Source of the DNA: Phycisphaerae bacterium
Lineage (GTDB): Bacteria; Planctomycetota; Phycisphaerae; Sedimentisphaerales; Anaerobacaceae
Assembly (NCBI GenBank): GCA_016782865.1
Contig: JADHXR010000002.1
Span: forward strand, 50,816-114,815
Direction: 5' to 3'
Length of the DNA: 64,000 nucleotides
Both the position numbers and the translations under genes were made by a program. Below the pieces are notes generated by a model. It saw nothing but the letters and a program-made list of their open reading frames with translations. It was not told the DNA's origin and did not search any database. Shown here piece after piece: positions 53,801 through 62,881 of the stretch; positions within the stretch are counted from its first letter, which is position 1; each line of letters begins with the position of its first letter.

Positions 53801-54527
53801 ATCGCTGTATTTTCAATTGCTCGACGAAAAGTACCGGGCGTTGCAGACAATGCGCTCGATCTCGGGTGTAATGCCGGGCGAGACGAGAGGGTGTCTGGGG
53901 TGTCACGAGATGCACAGCACAACGCCGGCCACGAAGACTAACGCCGAGGCGCTGCAGCGCGGCCCCTCGAAAATCACCGCGCCGCCGTGGGGAGATGAAT
54001 CGATAAGCTATATGCGGTTTGTTCAACCGGTGTTGGATAAGTACTGCGGCGAGTGCCATCAGGGCGTGGGAGAGGCGCGGGACAAACTGGACCTCACGTA
54101 CCGCGGTGACGGTCTTTTCAAGGAACCGTATGTGCTGTTGATCGGCAATCCTTCGTGGGGCGCGGCCTATCATCCTCCGGATGATCCGCCGGCCGGATTC
54201 GGGATCGCCGATACGATACTGGTTGAGGCGTACGACCAGCGCGACCCGGCTGCTTACGTAACGCCCGAGCCAATGACAAAGTTGTCGTACAAGAGCCGCC
54301 TTGTCGATATCGCTTCGAGCGGAAAACATAACGACGTGAAGGTTGACGAGTTGAGCCGGCGAAAGCTCATCGCATGGGTCGATACGATGTGCCCTTACCG
54401 CGGCGACGAGGAGGTAAGGCAGATCGACGATCCGGAATTTCAGGGGATCGACTGGCTGGCCATTCGACCGCAGATCAAGAATGCGCCCGTGGTGGTAAGG
54501 CCCGGGCCGATAGAGAGTGGCCCGTAA
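50889..54527 (+). CDS. LamG / PD40 / dihaem protein, hydrazine-synthase-alpha-like
   Basis: 1212 residues. The signal peptide (about 1-42) is followed by a LamG lectin-like domain (about 55-250: LIGHWTFDD, WHHVAGTFDGEKMRVYLDG, FFQGLMDDLRIFNIAL), a helical region, and a TolB/PD40-type propeller (about 530-900: PDLSFDAKRVLFSFHP, DVDPIYLPDDEHIIFAST, PSLLNDGRVIYTRWE). The C-terminal part has two CxxCH haem sites: Cys1002-Cys1005-His1006 (CLGCHEMH) and Cys1053-Cys1056-His1057 (CGECHQG). This order is that of the HzsA-related proteins numerous in planctomycetes; most do not make hydrazine. Periplasmic. No hydrazine synthase partners are present, so the reaction is unknown. GH genes follow. Confidence 0.88.
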   Translation: MKTKVKAQRHKVAKAQSASVPLCLCAFVPLYLCIASTGSAFAARVEIEQSAGSGLIGHWTFDDLTDGVLKDSERIALDATVRGDVSLEDGVFAAAARLKGQQAIRIKANEAFRNLPSITISAWVSPKELSGYREIFRKEDADRRILFSFQNSGRILSLGLNVEGSGYEELDARVQPALLTDLQWHHVAGTFDGEKMRVYLDGLEIGSRRKPGRIISGGGADAFIGSSGGRGEFFQGLMDDLRIFNIALTGDQIARLYEEGLSAIGVKVQGYQGQVENIYEDKATFAETMAATRRNLKDKNMPRVLMRLVQAKLTARFSKECADFSQATNSQPFEYLTAPDNSWNLSKAEHLIGLVTEYKPLTQQQWARLSETERKKWKEVEKLGTRFERLKAMGEAGTCEADWVDFMLEAAARVVHRPVQHEAVAPYVKPYTPETRDYSAKEAQDLLRRDWLHQADGAVTSERIKSEIDWTRAVAARVKRNYPDKVDFSKELSELRALEAGMVNGADDQLYYAVRSIKRRIMFGNPVVDFDTVLFIDIPFPAGSEWPHETRHRLGYMAVPGGRLLALEGLSPTGHLTKLMPAEPLHGTFWRPDLSFDAKRVLFSFHPANEKNFHLYEIDVDGSGLRQITEGIYDDVDPIYLPDDEHIIFASTRGHNYVRCMPPTNSFVLTRCDLDGRNMYIISRNNEPDYLPSLLNDGRVIYTRWEYTDKPLWRAQSLWTTNPDGTRAATFWGNQSVWPDLLKDARAIPGSERVMFTGSAHHDWFAGSIGIVDTRKGLNFPGGLTKVTAELVWPESGNGPVDPMESENYHKSGDYRAYQTPYPLSEDVFLVSANRAGKFVLYLMDTAGNKELIYEGAHNIFHAMPLRARPKPAVMPDAVRWPSVAERHDPAGGIIFSNNVYHNSPARLKGKASYLRILTMDAKTYSYWYKRPYASTGPVVSMVSSEGVKRILGTVPIEDDGSVHFKAPSGKSLYFQLLDEKYRALQTMRSISGVMPGETRGCLGCHEMHSTTPATKTNAEALQRGPSKITAPPWGDESISYMRFVQPVLDKYCGECHQGVGEARDKLDLTYRGDGLFKEPYVLLIGNPSWGAAYHPPDDPPAGFGIADTILVEAYDQRDPAAYVTPEPMTKLSYKSRLVDIASSGKHNDVKVDELSRRKLIAWVDTMCPYRGDEEVRQIDDPEFQGIDWLAIRPQIKNAPVVVRPGPIESGP
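50903..50977. repeat. Palindromic repeat coding the signal peptide
   Basis: AAAGGCACAAAGGCACA (50903-50919) is the exact reverse complement of TGTGCCTTTGTGCCTTT (50961-50977). The interval has further AAAGGCACAAAG and CTGTGCCTCT units. The repeat lies wholly inside the start of the 50889 gene and encodes KAQRHKVAKAQ...PLCLCAFVPL, giving the basic N-region and hydrophobic core of the signal peptide. Confidence 0.8.
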
Positions 54528-54589
54528 AGCACTACTGCAGAGGTCCAGGGCCAATGCCAATCGACATACGAGTGAACAAGGAGGTAAGA

Positions 54590-57500
54590 ATGAATCATCC
54601 CGGCACACATATCAGGTCAAGAGTCTCGATTTTGTCAGCAATAGTAATCGCCGCATTTTGCAGCACTGCCGTCATCGCCCAGGGACAAGTGAAACTTGTG
54701 TCGGTTAAGCCAACCGTTTTCTTTGTGCGCGAGGACAATGTTCTCAGTCAGTTGGGCGAGGCCACGGTTAATAACCTGTCACAAGAGCAAGTGAAAATCG
54801 CTCTGGAATCTCACATGCCGGGCAGACGAACAAGAGAAATATCTGCAACCGTTCCCAAAGGTACTGCGACAGTGAGATTTCCTTTGGCCGATATCGTCAA
54901 GCCCGGGGCGGCGACGTTCGTTCTCAAAGTCCAAGACAAGGAACAGGGTCGCCTCAGCATGACCTGGCAACCGCAGAGAAAATGGCACGTGTATTTTATC
55001 CCCATCACACATCATGACCTCGGCTACACCGACACGATCGAGAATGTCCTCAACAGATACGCTGGCTTCTACGATGACATCCTGAGATTCTGTCGCGAGA
55101 CCGACGACTGGCCCGACGAAGCGAAATACCGCTACAGCGCCGAGGGCGCCTGGGCCATGCAGCACTTCGTCGAGACCAGGGGCGCCGAAAGCATCGAAGA
55201 GTTGGGCAAATACGTCAAACAGGGTCGAATTGAGATCGGTGCTCTGATGGGCAACGAGATCAGCGGTATGTGCAGCCATGAAGAGCTTGTTCGCCTGATG
55301 TATCCTTCATTTAGAATGGCTCGTCAATTCGACGGCCAAATCCTCACCGGCTCGATCACCGACGTGCCCGGTCTGAGCTGGGGATTGGCCACCGTAATGG
55401 CGGGCGCGGGCGTGAAGTATTTCTTCGCGGGTCTGCCGACATATTTCGAATGGGGTAGAAATGACATTCACACCTTCTGGGACGAATCGGCCGTGCTCCG
55501 TCACGGCAGGCCGGACGCATTTCGCTGGCAAGGCCCCGACGGCGAATCCGTCCTGGTCTACTACCAGGGCAGCTACGGTTTCTTCGGAAATGTCACGGGT
55601 CCGCATACGTATAAGTACGTTATGGACAGATTAGGCGGCGAGCTTGAGAAGATGCAGAAAGAGGATACGCCCTTCAGCGTGATGCGATACATTCACAACG
55701 GCGTCGACAATTATCCGCCGGATATGAAGATCAGCGAAATCGTTCGCCAATGGAATGACAAATGGGCTTATCCCAAACTGATCGTCGGTACGAACACCAT
55801 GTTCTTCGAAGAATTGGAGACGCAGTGCTCCGACATTCGCACGTTCAGCGGTGAATTGCCGCATACCGACTATGTCGTGGGCGCACTGTCGACCGCCAAA
55901 GAAACAACCATTAACCGTCTGACACATGACGCACTTGCCCGTGCCGAGAAGCTGGCCACTGTCGCCTCACTGGCCGCGGACTTGTCTTACCCGGCCGACG
56001 ATATCCGCAAGGCCTACGACGATATGATGCTTTACGACGAGCACACCTGGGGCAAGGACTACCCGGCCGGCAGGCTGCAGGACTGGGCATGGAATGAAAA
56101 GAGCCATTACGCCTACCGGGCGGCGGGCCTGGCGCAACAAATCACCAACGCAGGCATCCAGCATCTCGTCAACGGAATCGAGCGAAAAGAAGACGGCCAT
56201 TACATCGTCGTGTTCAATCCGCTTTCGTTTACAAGGACGGACATCGTACGCGTCGGCAAGTTTCGCGGCTCGGCTTCCGAGGTCTATGATCTGAGCTCAC
56301 CGAGCGCGGGTGCCGAAGTCTGTCAATACATCGATCTGGCCGGCCCGCAGTCGGCTGTCCCCTACGCGGCCTATCGGCACGCCCGGGGTCAGTTCGAGCC
56401 GCACGAGCTCCGCGATCTGGTTTTCATCGCCAGAGATGTTCCTCCGCTTGGTTACAAGGTATTCAAGATTGGCGGCAAGTCAACGCCCAGCCCATCTAAG
56501 AGTGTGACAGTGGGGGCAAGCTCGCTGGAGAATCGCTTCTACCGCGTAAGAATCGACGCAGGAACCGGAGGTATCAGCAGTATATACGACAAGAAGTCCA
56601 AACGCGAGCTTGTGGACGAGGGCGCGCCTCATAAAGTCAACCAATTCGTCATGCGCTGGATTCAGAGCGGCAAGATAGAAGGGCCCCGCAACGTAACCGT
56701 CAGGAAGGGACAAACGGGCCCGGTCCTTTGGAGTATCATCATAGAAGCTCAAGGGCCCGGTTGTCCGCAGATAACTCAGGAGATCACCCTCTACGATCAG
56801 CTCAAACGAATCGACTTTGCCAATCGCATATTGAAGGACTCCACACCGCTGCAGGAAATCTATTTCGCATTCCCGTTCAAGATGGACAAACCTGATTTTC
56901 GATTTGAAGGCAGCAATTCGGTTATAAAGCCGTTCCGCGACCAGTTCCCCGGCTCAAACACCAACTACTATGCCGTCCAGCACTGGGCGGACGTCTCCGA
57001 CGGACAATTCGGCATCACTCTGTCGCCAGCCGAATCGCATCTGCTCGAGTTCGGAGGGCTGTGGCCCAATTACTGTTCGCAGGCGCACCACGGCATCGAC
57101 CCGCCCGGCTACGGAGCCGCTTTCGTAACGGCCGACCAGGTCACAAAAGGCCACATGTACGCATTCGTCATGAGCAGCAATTTTAGAACGAACTTCCAGC
57201 CCGTTCAACAAAGCGAGATACTCTTCCACTATTCATTGACCACGCACGAAGGCGATTGGCAGAAGGGCAATTGCGCCGGCTTCGGCTGGGCCGCCGCCAA
57301 TCAGTTCATCACCGATGACGTTCACGGCAAGAAGGACGGTCCTCTTGCGCCGGATTCGGCGAGCTTTTGCTCGGTTGACAAGCCCAATGTGCTGCTGACA
57401 ACCCTAAAGAGGGCTGAGAATGGCGAAGGTATCATCATCCGCCTGATCGAAACGCAGGGCGAACCAACGACTGCGTCGGTGACATTTCCACATATTGCAG

Positions 57501-57625
57501 TGGCCCGAGCTACGGTAACGAGCCTGGTTGAAGAAAACAATAGCCGGGCTGTGTTCACCGAACACCGAGTGCAAATCGATCTGAAAGCATTTGGGATAGC
57601 GACGATCCGTATAGAAACAGATTGA
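54590..57625 (+). CDS. GH38-family alpha-mannosidase-like enzyme
   Basis: 1011 residues from ATG 54590 with AAGGAGGTAAG upstream. A signal peptide (core ILSAIVIAAFCSTAVIA) and an N-terminal beta domain come first. The GH38 catalytic barrel follows: THHDLGYTD (His141-His142-Asp143, zinc), SAEGAWAMQHFVE, GSITDVPGLSWG with likely nucleophile Asp258, LPHTDYVVGA. The C-terminal beta domains run from ~560 (SSLENRFYRVRIDAGTGGISSIYDKKSKREL). The nucleophile segment DVPG differs from the DxFGH of classic mannosidases, so specificity may differ. Secreted to the periplasm. With GH92, GH20 and GH89 neighbours, it points to use of mannose- and hexosamine-containing glycans. Confidence 0.88.
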   Translation: MNHPGTHIRSRVSILSAIVIAAFCSTAVIAQGQVKLVSVKPTVFFVREDNVLSQLGEATVNNLSQEQVKIALESHMPGRRTREISATVPKGTATVRFPLADIVKPGAATFVLKVQDKEQGRLSMTWQPQRKWHVYFIPITHHDLGYTDTIENVLNRYAGFYDDILRFCRETDDWPDEAKYRYSAEGAWAMQHFVETRGAESIEELGKYVKQGRIEIGALMGNEISGMCSHEELVRLMYPSFRMARQFDGQILTGSITDVPGLSWGLATVMAGAGVKYFFAGLPTYFEWGRNDIHTFWDESAVLRHGRPDAFRWQGPDGESVLVYYQGSYGFFGNVTGPHTYKYVMDRLGGELEKMQKEDTPFSVMRYIHNGVDNYPPDMKISEIVRQWNDKWAYPKLIVGTNTMFFEELETQCSDIRTFSGELPHTDYVVGALSTAKETTINRLTHDALARAEKLATVASLAADLSYPADDIRKAYDDMMLYDEHTWGKDYPAGRLQDWAWNEKSHYAYRAAGLAQQITNAGIQHLVNGIERKEDGHYIVVFNPLSFTRTDIVRVGKFRGSASEVYDLSSPSAGAEVCQYIDLAGPQSAVPYAAYRHARGQFEPHELRDLVFIARDVPPLGYKVFKIGGKSTPSPSKSVTVGASSLENRFYRVRIDAGTGGISSIYDKKSKRELVDEGAPHKVNQFVMRWIQSGKIEGPRNVTVRKGQTGPVLWSIIIEAQGPGCPQITQEITLYDQLKRIDFANRILKDSTPLQEIYFAFPFKMDKPDFRFEGSNSVIKPFRDQFPGSNTNYYAVQHWADVSDGQFGITLSPAESHLLEFGGLWPNYCSQAHHGIDPPGYGAAFVTADQVTKGHMYAFVMSSNFRTNFQPVQQSEILFHYSLTTHEGDWQKGNCAGFGWAAANQFITDDVHGKKDGPLAPDSASFCSVDKPNVLLTTLKRAENGEGIIIRLIETQGEPTTASVTFPHIAVARATVTSLVEENNSRAVFTEHRVQIDLKAFGIATIRIETD

Positions 57626-57827
57626 CCGGACCGTATAATAGAAGAGACCGACCATGAGATATCGAAATATTTGTTTCCGAACAAAGGCCCGAGAAACCGG
57701 TCAGCCCGGGCTCCAATCCCAAGGATTTGAATCGCCCGGCAGGTGGGCTTCACATGTACGCAGGCAAAAACTGCAAGTACATAGTCTTTGTCATTCTCAA
57801 GAACGCAAAGTGATTAAGGAGGTTCCC

Positions 57828-60800
57828 ATGTATAGAATCCTGTGCCCGGCGGCAGTTCGCTTGGTTACCGCAATGATCTGCCTGCTTTTGCCGGCGAGCG
57901 TTACAACAGGTGCCGGCGAGACTGTGAACGTCGTACCACTGCCGGTCTCGGTCGAAAGCAGTAACGGTCAGTTTGTTGTCACCCCTTCGACGCAGGTTCT
58001 TGCACGAGGTGAGGCCGCAACAGAGGCGTCAAAACTCATAAGCATGTTCGCTCCTGCGATGGGACATCGGTTGAGACTTCTCGAGCGCGCGTCAGAGGGA
58101 CAGAACTTCATACGACTGGAACTCGAATCGTCTCTGAAGGAGCAGCTTGGTGATGAGGGATACGAGCTTGAAGTGACAGTCGGATCTATCACGATCCGAG
58201 CTGCCAGACCGCCCGGGCTGTTCTACGGCATTCAAACACTGCGGCAATTGCTGCCGCCGGCTGTCTTCAACAAAGACAGGACCGACCGAATCCAGTGGTC
58301 CGTGCCCTGCGTGCACATCATCGACTATCCTCGATTCGAATGGCGCGGCTTGCTGATTGATCCGGCCCGGCATTTTATCCCCGTTGAAGACGTCGAGCGT
58401 TTCATCGACATAATGGCTTTGCACAAGTTTAACCGTCTGCAGATACACCTGACCGACGATCAGGGCTGGCGAATCGAAATCAGGAAGTATCCGAGGCTGA
58501 CCGAGATCGGCTCGCCGATGGATTTTACCACTATGCGGCAGCCGGACACGGGCGCTGATCGACCTCGTCCGGGCGGGTACTATAGCCAGCAGGATATTCG
58601 CCATCTGGTGCGTTATGCGGCCGAGCGTCACGTCACGATCGTGCCCGAGATCGAGATGCCCGCACATACAGGCGCTGCAATTGTCTCTTACCCTCGGATC
58701 GGTTTATACCCACGCAAGCTCAGCGATCTTGCCCCATCGAAACGATGGACAGCCAACGAGAGGGTTCTGGCGCCGCGTCCCGAGACCGTTGCCTTCATGC
58801 AGGATGTTCTGACAGAAGTGATGGAACTGTTTCCAAGCAGATACATCCACATCGGAGGCGACGAGGCAAACACAGGCCATTGGGCCAAGAGCGAGGAAAT
58901 GCAGGAGTTGAAGAAACGGCTGGGCTGCAAAGGCGAGGCCGAGCTGCACAGTTGGTTCATCAGGCAGATGGACGAATTCCTGACACGTCACGGCAGGCAT
59001 CTGGTCGGGTGGGACGAGATCATTCAGGGCGGCCTCGCGTCGGGAGCGGTGGTGATGAGCTGGCGCGGGCAAAGCGGCGGCGTCACGGCTGCCCGATCCG
59101 GACACGATGTGATCATGGCCCCTACCTCCCACACGTACTTCGATTATTACCAGGGTCCCAAAGAGACCGAGCCGCGAGCCATAGGCGGTAATATTCCATT
59201 GGAGAAAACTTACAGTTTCGAGCCCATTGCCGCCGAACTCACCGACGCCCAAGCCAAACGCGTGCTGGGCGGACAGGGACAACTGTGGGGCGAATACATG
59301 GCCGATCGCAAACACCGTGAGTACATGGCATACCCGCGAGCTTCCGCGCTGAGCGAGGTGCTCTGGTCGCCGCGAGAGAATCGCAGCTACGACGAGTTCG
59401 CCGCCCGCCTGACCGAACATCTCAAGCGGCTCGATGCGGCAGAGGTCAACTACCGTCCGCTGGACAAAGAACCGGTGGCCTGGTCGGGCAAACAGGATCC
59501 AGAGGCGCCCGCTTCGGCGATCAGACTACTCGAGCGATTATTGCCGGAACACGCTGACCGCTTTGTCTTCGAGGTCATACCACCGGTGAACGGTCGCGAC
59601 GTCTTCGAGATCGAGAGCGGCAACGGCAAGGTCGTTTTTCGCGGCAACAACGGCGTGGCTATGGCGATGGGGCTCAACTGGTATCTCAAGTATTACTGCC
59701 ATCGCCACATATCCTGGTACGGCAGCCGGATCGACCTGCCGGATCCGTTGCCGCCAGTACAGCCGAAGGTCCGCCGGATCAGTTGGGCGAGATACCGTTA
59801 CTTCCTGAACTACTGCTGTTTTGGCTACTCACTTGCATGGTACGACTGGACGCAGTGGGAAAAACTGATCGACTGGATGGCGCTCAACGGGATTAACATG
59901 CCGCTCTCGGTGACCGGCCAGGAGGCTGTGTGGCAGGGGGTGTGCAGACGACTGGGCATGACCGACGGGCAGATTGCCGAGTTCTTGGCCGGGCCGCCGT
60001 ATCTGCCGTTTCAATGGATGGGCTGCCTCGACGGCTGGGGCGGGCCGCTGGGGCAAAACTGGATCAACCGGCACGAGGATCTTGCAAAGAAGATACTCGC
60101 CCGACAACGTGAGCTGGGTATGACGCCTGTCTTACAGGGCTTCACGGGTCACGTCCCATCGGCAGTTTCACAGCGATTTGGCGAGGCCAAGCTGCACCGC
60201 ATTCGCTGGATCGAGTGGGAGACGTCTCTGCTCGATCCGCTTGACCCGCTGTTTTCAAGAATCGCCCGAGTGTACATGGAAGAGCAGGCCAAGCGCTTCG
60301 GAACGGACCATCTGTACGCCGCCGACACCTTCATCGAAATGCGTCCGCCCAGCGATGATCCGAAATACCTGGGTGATCTTGCCGGGGCAGTCTATAAGGG
60401 CATGATTCAGAGCGATCCTCAGGCTATCTGGGTGCTGCAGGGTTGGCTCTTCGTCAACAATCCCGATTTCTGGAAGCCTCCTCAGGCAAAGGCCTTGTTC
60501 GGCGCCATACCCGACGAGCGTATGATCGTGCTCGACCTGATGTGCGAACAAACTCCAACCTGGAGCAAGACCGAGGCCTTCTACGGCAAACCCTGGCTCT
60601 GGTGTAACATACAGAACTTCGGCTGCACAGTGCACCTCAGCGGGGCGTTGAACAGGATCGGTCGTGACCTGCCGATGATCCGCCGGCAACCGGAATCCGG
60701 CAAGCTAACGGGGCTGGGTTTTGTCAATGAAGGTTTGGGCTACAACCCTGTTGTGTACGATCTTATGTTTGAGACAGCTTGGCGTGACCAGCCGGTCGAT

Positions 60801-61619
60801 CTGGAACAGTGGCTTGCCGACTACGCATTGGGCCGCTACGGCAGAGACGATGCAAACGCTCGCCGCGCCTGGCAAATCCTCGGGGCCACTGTTTACAATG
60901 GCACCTATCGCACCCGTTCGGTCGTGGACCGCCTTCCAGGCCTCAAAGAGGTCGCTGATGTTCCTTATGATAACGCGCAGCTCGCCGAAGCGTGGCGGGC
61001 GCTGCTGGCCGCATCGGATGAGCTGGGTACAGTTGATGCATTCGGCTTCGATCTGGTCAATGTGGCGCGCCAGGTGCTGTCGAATTACGCAAACGTTCTG
61101 CACCGTGAGCTTGTTGAGGTCTCAAAGACCAAGGACGCCGACGCATTCAAAAAGGCGTCGGCGAGGTTCCTTCGGTTGATCGAGGATATGGACGAGTTGC
61201 TGGCGACGCGAAAGGAATTCCTGCTTGGACGTTGGCTCGGCGACGCCAGGCGTTGGGGAACAACCGAAGCCGAGCGGGCACGATTTGAATGGAATGCCCG
61301 AAGGGTGCTGACACTCTGGGGGCAAGGCCCGGCGATCGACGACTACGCTCGCAAGGAGTGGTCGGGGATGCTCGGCGGATACTACCTCAAACGCTGGCAA
61401 CAGTACCTGCATGAAGTGGCCGAATCGCTCGGCAGCAATGAGCCCTTCGACGAGGAGGAATTTCACAAGAGACTCAGACAATGGATGATCGATTGGTCGG
61501 ATCGAAAAGACGACTATCCCACTCAACCGCAGGGAGACAGCATACAAGTGGCAAGACGACTCTGGACCAGGTACGGTAGGCAGTTGGTCGACTCGGGCGA
61601 CCGCGGCAAAAAGAAATGA
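57828..61619 (+). CDS. GH20 beta-hexosaminidase fused to GH89 alpha-N-acetylglucosaminidase
   Basis: 1263 residues from ATG 57828 (AAGGAGG upstream; the open frame extends to 57654 without a site). Signal peptide (core AMICLLLPASV). GH20 domain: N-terminal NVVPLPVSVES, FYGIQTLRQLLP, then the barrel with FEWRGLLIDPARHF, HLTDDQGWRIEI and catalytic Asp345-Glu346 in HIGGDEANTGHW. From about residue 560 a complete GH89 (NAGLU-like) follows: WTQWEKLIDWMALNGINMPLS, LYAADTFIEMRP with Glu837, LGFVNEGLGYNPVVYDLM with Glu968, and the C-terminal helical domain. It should release both beta- and alpha-linked N-acetylhexosamines, as needed for heparan-like or mucin glycans. The two halves have normal lengths. 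Confidence 0.9.
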   Translation: MYRILCPAAVRLVTAMICLLLPASVTTGAGETVNVVPLPVSVESSNGQFVVTPSTQVLARGEAATEASKLISMFAPAMGHRLRLLERASEGQNFIRLELESSLKEQLGDEGYELEVTVGSITIRAARPPGLFYGIQTLRQLLPPAVFNKDRTDRIQWSVPCVHIIDYPRFEWRGLLIDPARHFIPVEDVERFIDIMALHKFNRLQIHLTDDQGWRIEIRKYPRLTEIGSPMDFTTMRQPDTGADRPRPGGYYSQQDIRHLVRYAAERHVTIVPEIEMPAHTGAAIVSYPRIGLYPRKLSDLAPSKRWTANERVLAPRPETVAFMQDVLTEVMELFPSRYIHIGGDEANTGHWAKSEEMQELKKRLGCKGEAELHSWFIRQMDEFLTRHGRHLVGWDEIIQGGLASGAVVMSWRGQSGGVTAARSGHDVIMAPTSHTYFDYYQGPKETEPRAIGGNIPLEKTYSFEPIAAELTDAQAKRVLGGQGQLWGEYMADRKHREYMAYPRASALSEVLWSPRENRSYDEFAARLTEHLKRLDAAEVNYRPLDKEPVAWSGKQDPEAPASAIRLLERLLPEHADRFVFEVIPPVNGRDVFEIESGNGKVVFRGNNGVAMAMGLNWYLKYYCHRHISWYGSRIDLPDPLPPVQPKVRRISWARYRYFLNYCCFGYSLAWYDWTQWEKLIDWMALNGINMPLSVTGQEAVWQGVCRRLGMTDGQIAEFLAGPPYLPFQWMGCLDGWGGPLGQNWINRHEDLAKKILARQRELGMTPVLQGFTGHVPSAVSQRFGEAKLHRIRWIEWETSLLDPLDPLFSRIARVYMEEQAKRFGTDHLYAADTFIEMRPPSDDPKYLGDLAGAVYKGMIQSDPQAIWVLQGWLFVNNPDFWKPPQAKALFGAIPDERMIVLDLMCEQTPTWSKTEAFYGKPWLWCNIQNFGCTVHLSGALNRIGRDLPMIRRQPESGKLTGLGFVNEGLGYNPVVYDLMFETAWRDQPVDLEQWLADYALGRYGRDDANARRAWQILGATVYNGTYRTRSVVDRLPGLKEVADVPYDNAQLAEAWRALLAASDELGTVDAFGFDLVNVARQVLSNYANVLHRELVEVSKTKDADAFKKASARFLRLIEDMDELLATRKEFLLGRWLGDARRWGTTEAERARFEWNARRVLTLWGQGPAIDDYARKEWSGMLGGYYLKRWQQYLHEVAESLGSNEPFDEEEFHKRLRQWMIDWSDRKDDYPTQPQGDSIQVARRLWTRYGRQLVDSGDRGKKK

Positions 61620-61672
61620 CAGCATGATTTTTCGCTATACAACGTTAGCGGGCGCGATTAGATTGTATTTGT

Positions 61673-62833
61673 ATGAATGAGATATCACAATTCAGGTTTC
61701 CCACCGATGTGCGTTTCGGTGCTGGTGCACGTTCTGTGCTAGCTGAATTCGCCCGCAAATATAGGGTACGCCGGCCTTTGCTGGTTACGGATTCGGGATT
61801 AGTCCAAACCGAGGCATTTGGTCTGGTCGCCAAACGAATGAATCGCGACTGGCCCGGCGCATTTGCGCAGTTCACAGGCGTTCACCCCAATCCCACAGAC
61901 CGGGACGTCGAGGATGCGCTGGACGCATACCTGCAGCACGATTGCGATAGCGTGGTGGGACTGGGAGGCGGCAGTGCTCTCGATGCGGCCAAAGCACTGC
62001 GCCTGAAGGTTGCCTTTCCGGATGTTGCCCTGATGGAAATCCCGCTTGACGAGTTGCCGCCGACTCTTGTGCCGATGTGCGCGATTCCAACTACGGCTGG
62101 GACCGGCAGCGAGGTGGGGCGCAGCAGCGTCATCACAGTTTCTCAGTTGGGACGAAAGGCAGTAATCGGTGCTCCGCCGCTCATGCCCGAGATGGCGATA
62201 CTGGATCCGGAACTGACGGTCAGTCTGCCGCCACCGTTGACCGCTGCGACCGGGATGGACGCAATGACTCATGCCATAGAGGCGCTTGTCTGCCCGGTTT
62301 TCCACCCGATGTGCGATGCCATAGCACTCGAGGCCATACGCATTGTGTGGAACTTTCTGCCGCGAGCCTATTGCGACGGAGCAGACCTCGAGGCTCGCGG
62401 AATGATGCAGATGGCCGCAGCGATGGGTGCGATCGCTTTTCAAAAGGATCTCGGAGCGGCGCATTCTCTGTCACATCCGTTGTCCAGCGAGTTTGGCATT
62501 CAACACGGCCTTGCAAATGCCATCTGTCTTGTGCCCGTTATGAAATACAACAAGGAGGTCTCGGCAGCTCAATATGCCAGAGTCGCCCAGTGTTTCGGCA
62601 TCAACACGTTCGGCATCTCGGAGATAGACGCAGCGGACAGAGCTATCGACGCAGTAGCCGATCTCAACAGACGTATCGCAATGCCAAAATCACTGGACGA
62701 AGTGGGCATCAAAGAAGACCAGCTCGGCAAGCTTGCGAAGAAGGCCTTTGAGGATCCTTGTCATCAGTCAAATCCCCGGCCCTGCACCGAGCAGGATTTG
62801 CTCATGCTTTACAAAGAAGCTTTCAAACAATAG
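61673..62833 (+). CDS. Iron-containing alcohol dehydrogenase
   Basis: 386 residues. The NAD-binding part has FGAGARSVLAEF, VVGLGGGSALDAAKA and CAIPTTAGTGSEV. The metal part has TAATGMDAMTHAIEALVCP and AHSLSHPLSSEFGIQHGLANAICLVPVMKYN with the conserved His residues. The family reduces aldehydes or oxidises short alcohols. It is encoded 48 bp before an aldehyde:ferredoxin oxidoreductase, so the pair may interconvert an alcohol, aldehyde and acid. The ATG at 61673 has no strong ribosome site. The substrate is unknown. Confidence 0.92.
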   Translation: MNEISQFRFPTDVRFGAGARSVLAEFARKYRVRRPLLVTDSGLVQTEAFGLVAKRMNRDWPGAFAQFTGVHPNPTDRDVEDALDAYLQHDCDSVVGLGGGSALDAAKALRLKVAFPDVALMEIPLDELPPTLVPMCAIPTTAGTGSEVGRSSVITVSQLGRKAVIGAPPLMPEMAILDPELTVSLPPPLTAATGMDAMTHAIEALVCPVFHPMCDAIALEAIRIVWNFLPRAYCDGADLEARGMMQMAAAMGAIAFQKDLGAAHSLSHPLSSEFGIQHGLANAICLVPVMKYNKEVSAAQYARVAQCFGINTFGISEIDAADRAIDAVADLNRRIAMPKSLDEVGIKEDQLGKLAKKAFEDPCHQSNPRPCTEQDLLMLYKEAFKQ

Positions 62834-62881
62834 CGGGTTAGGGCAGCCGCAGAAGGCTTGCCCCTGCTCTGGAGGTATGCC

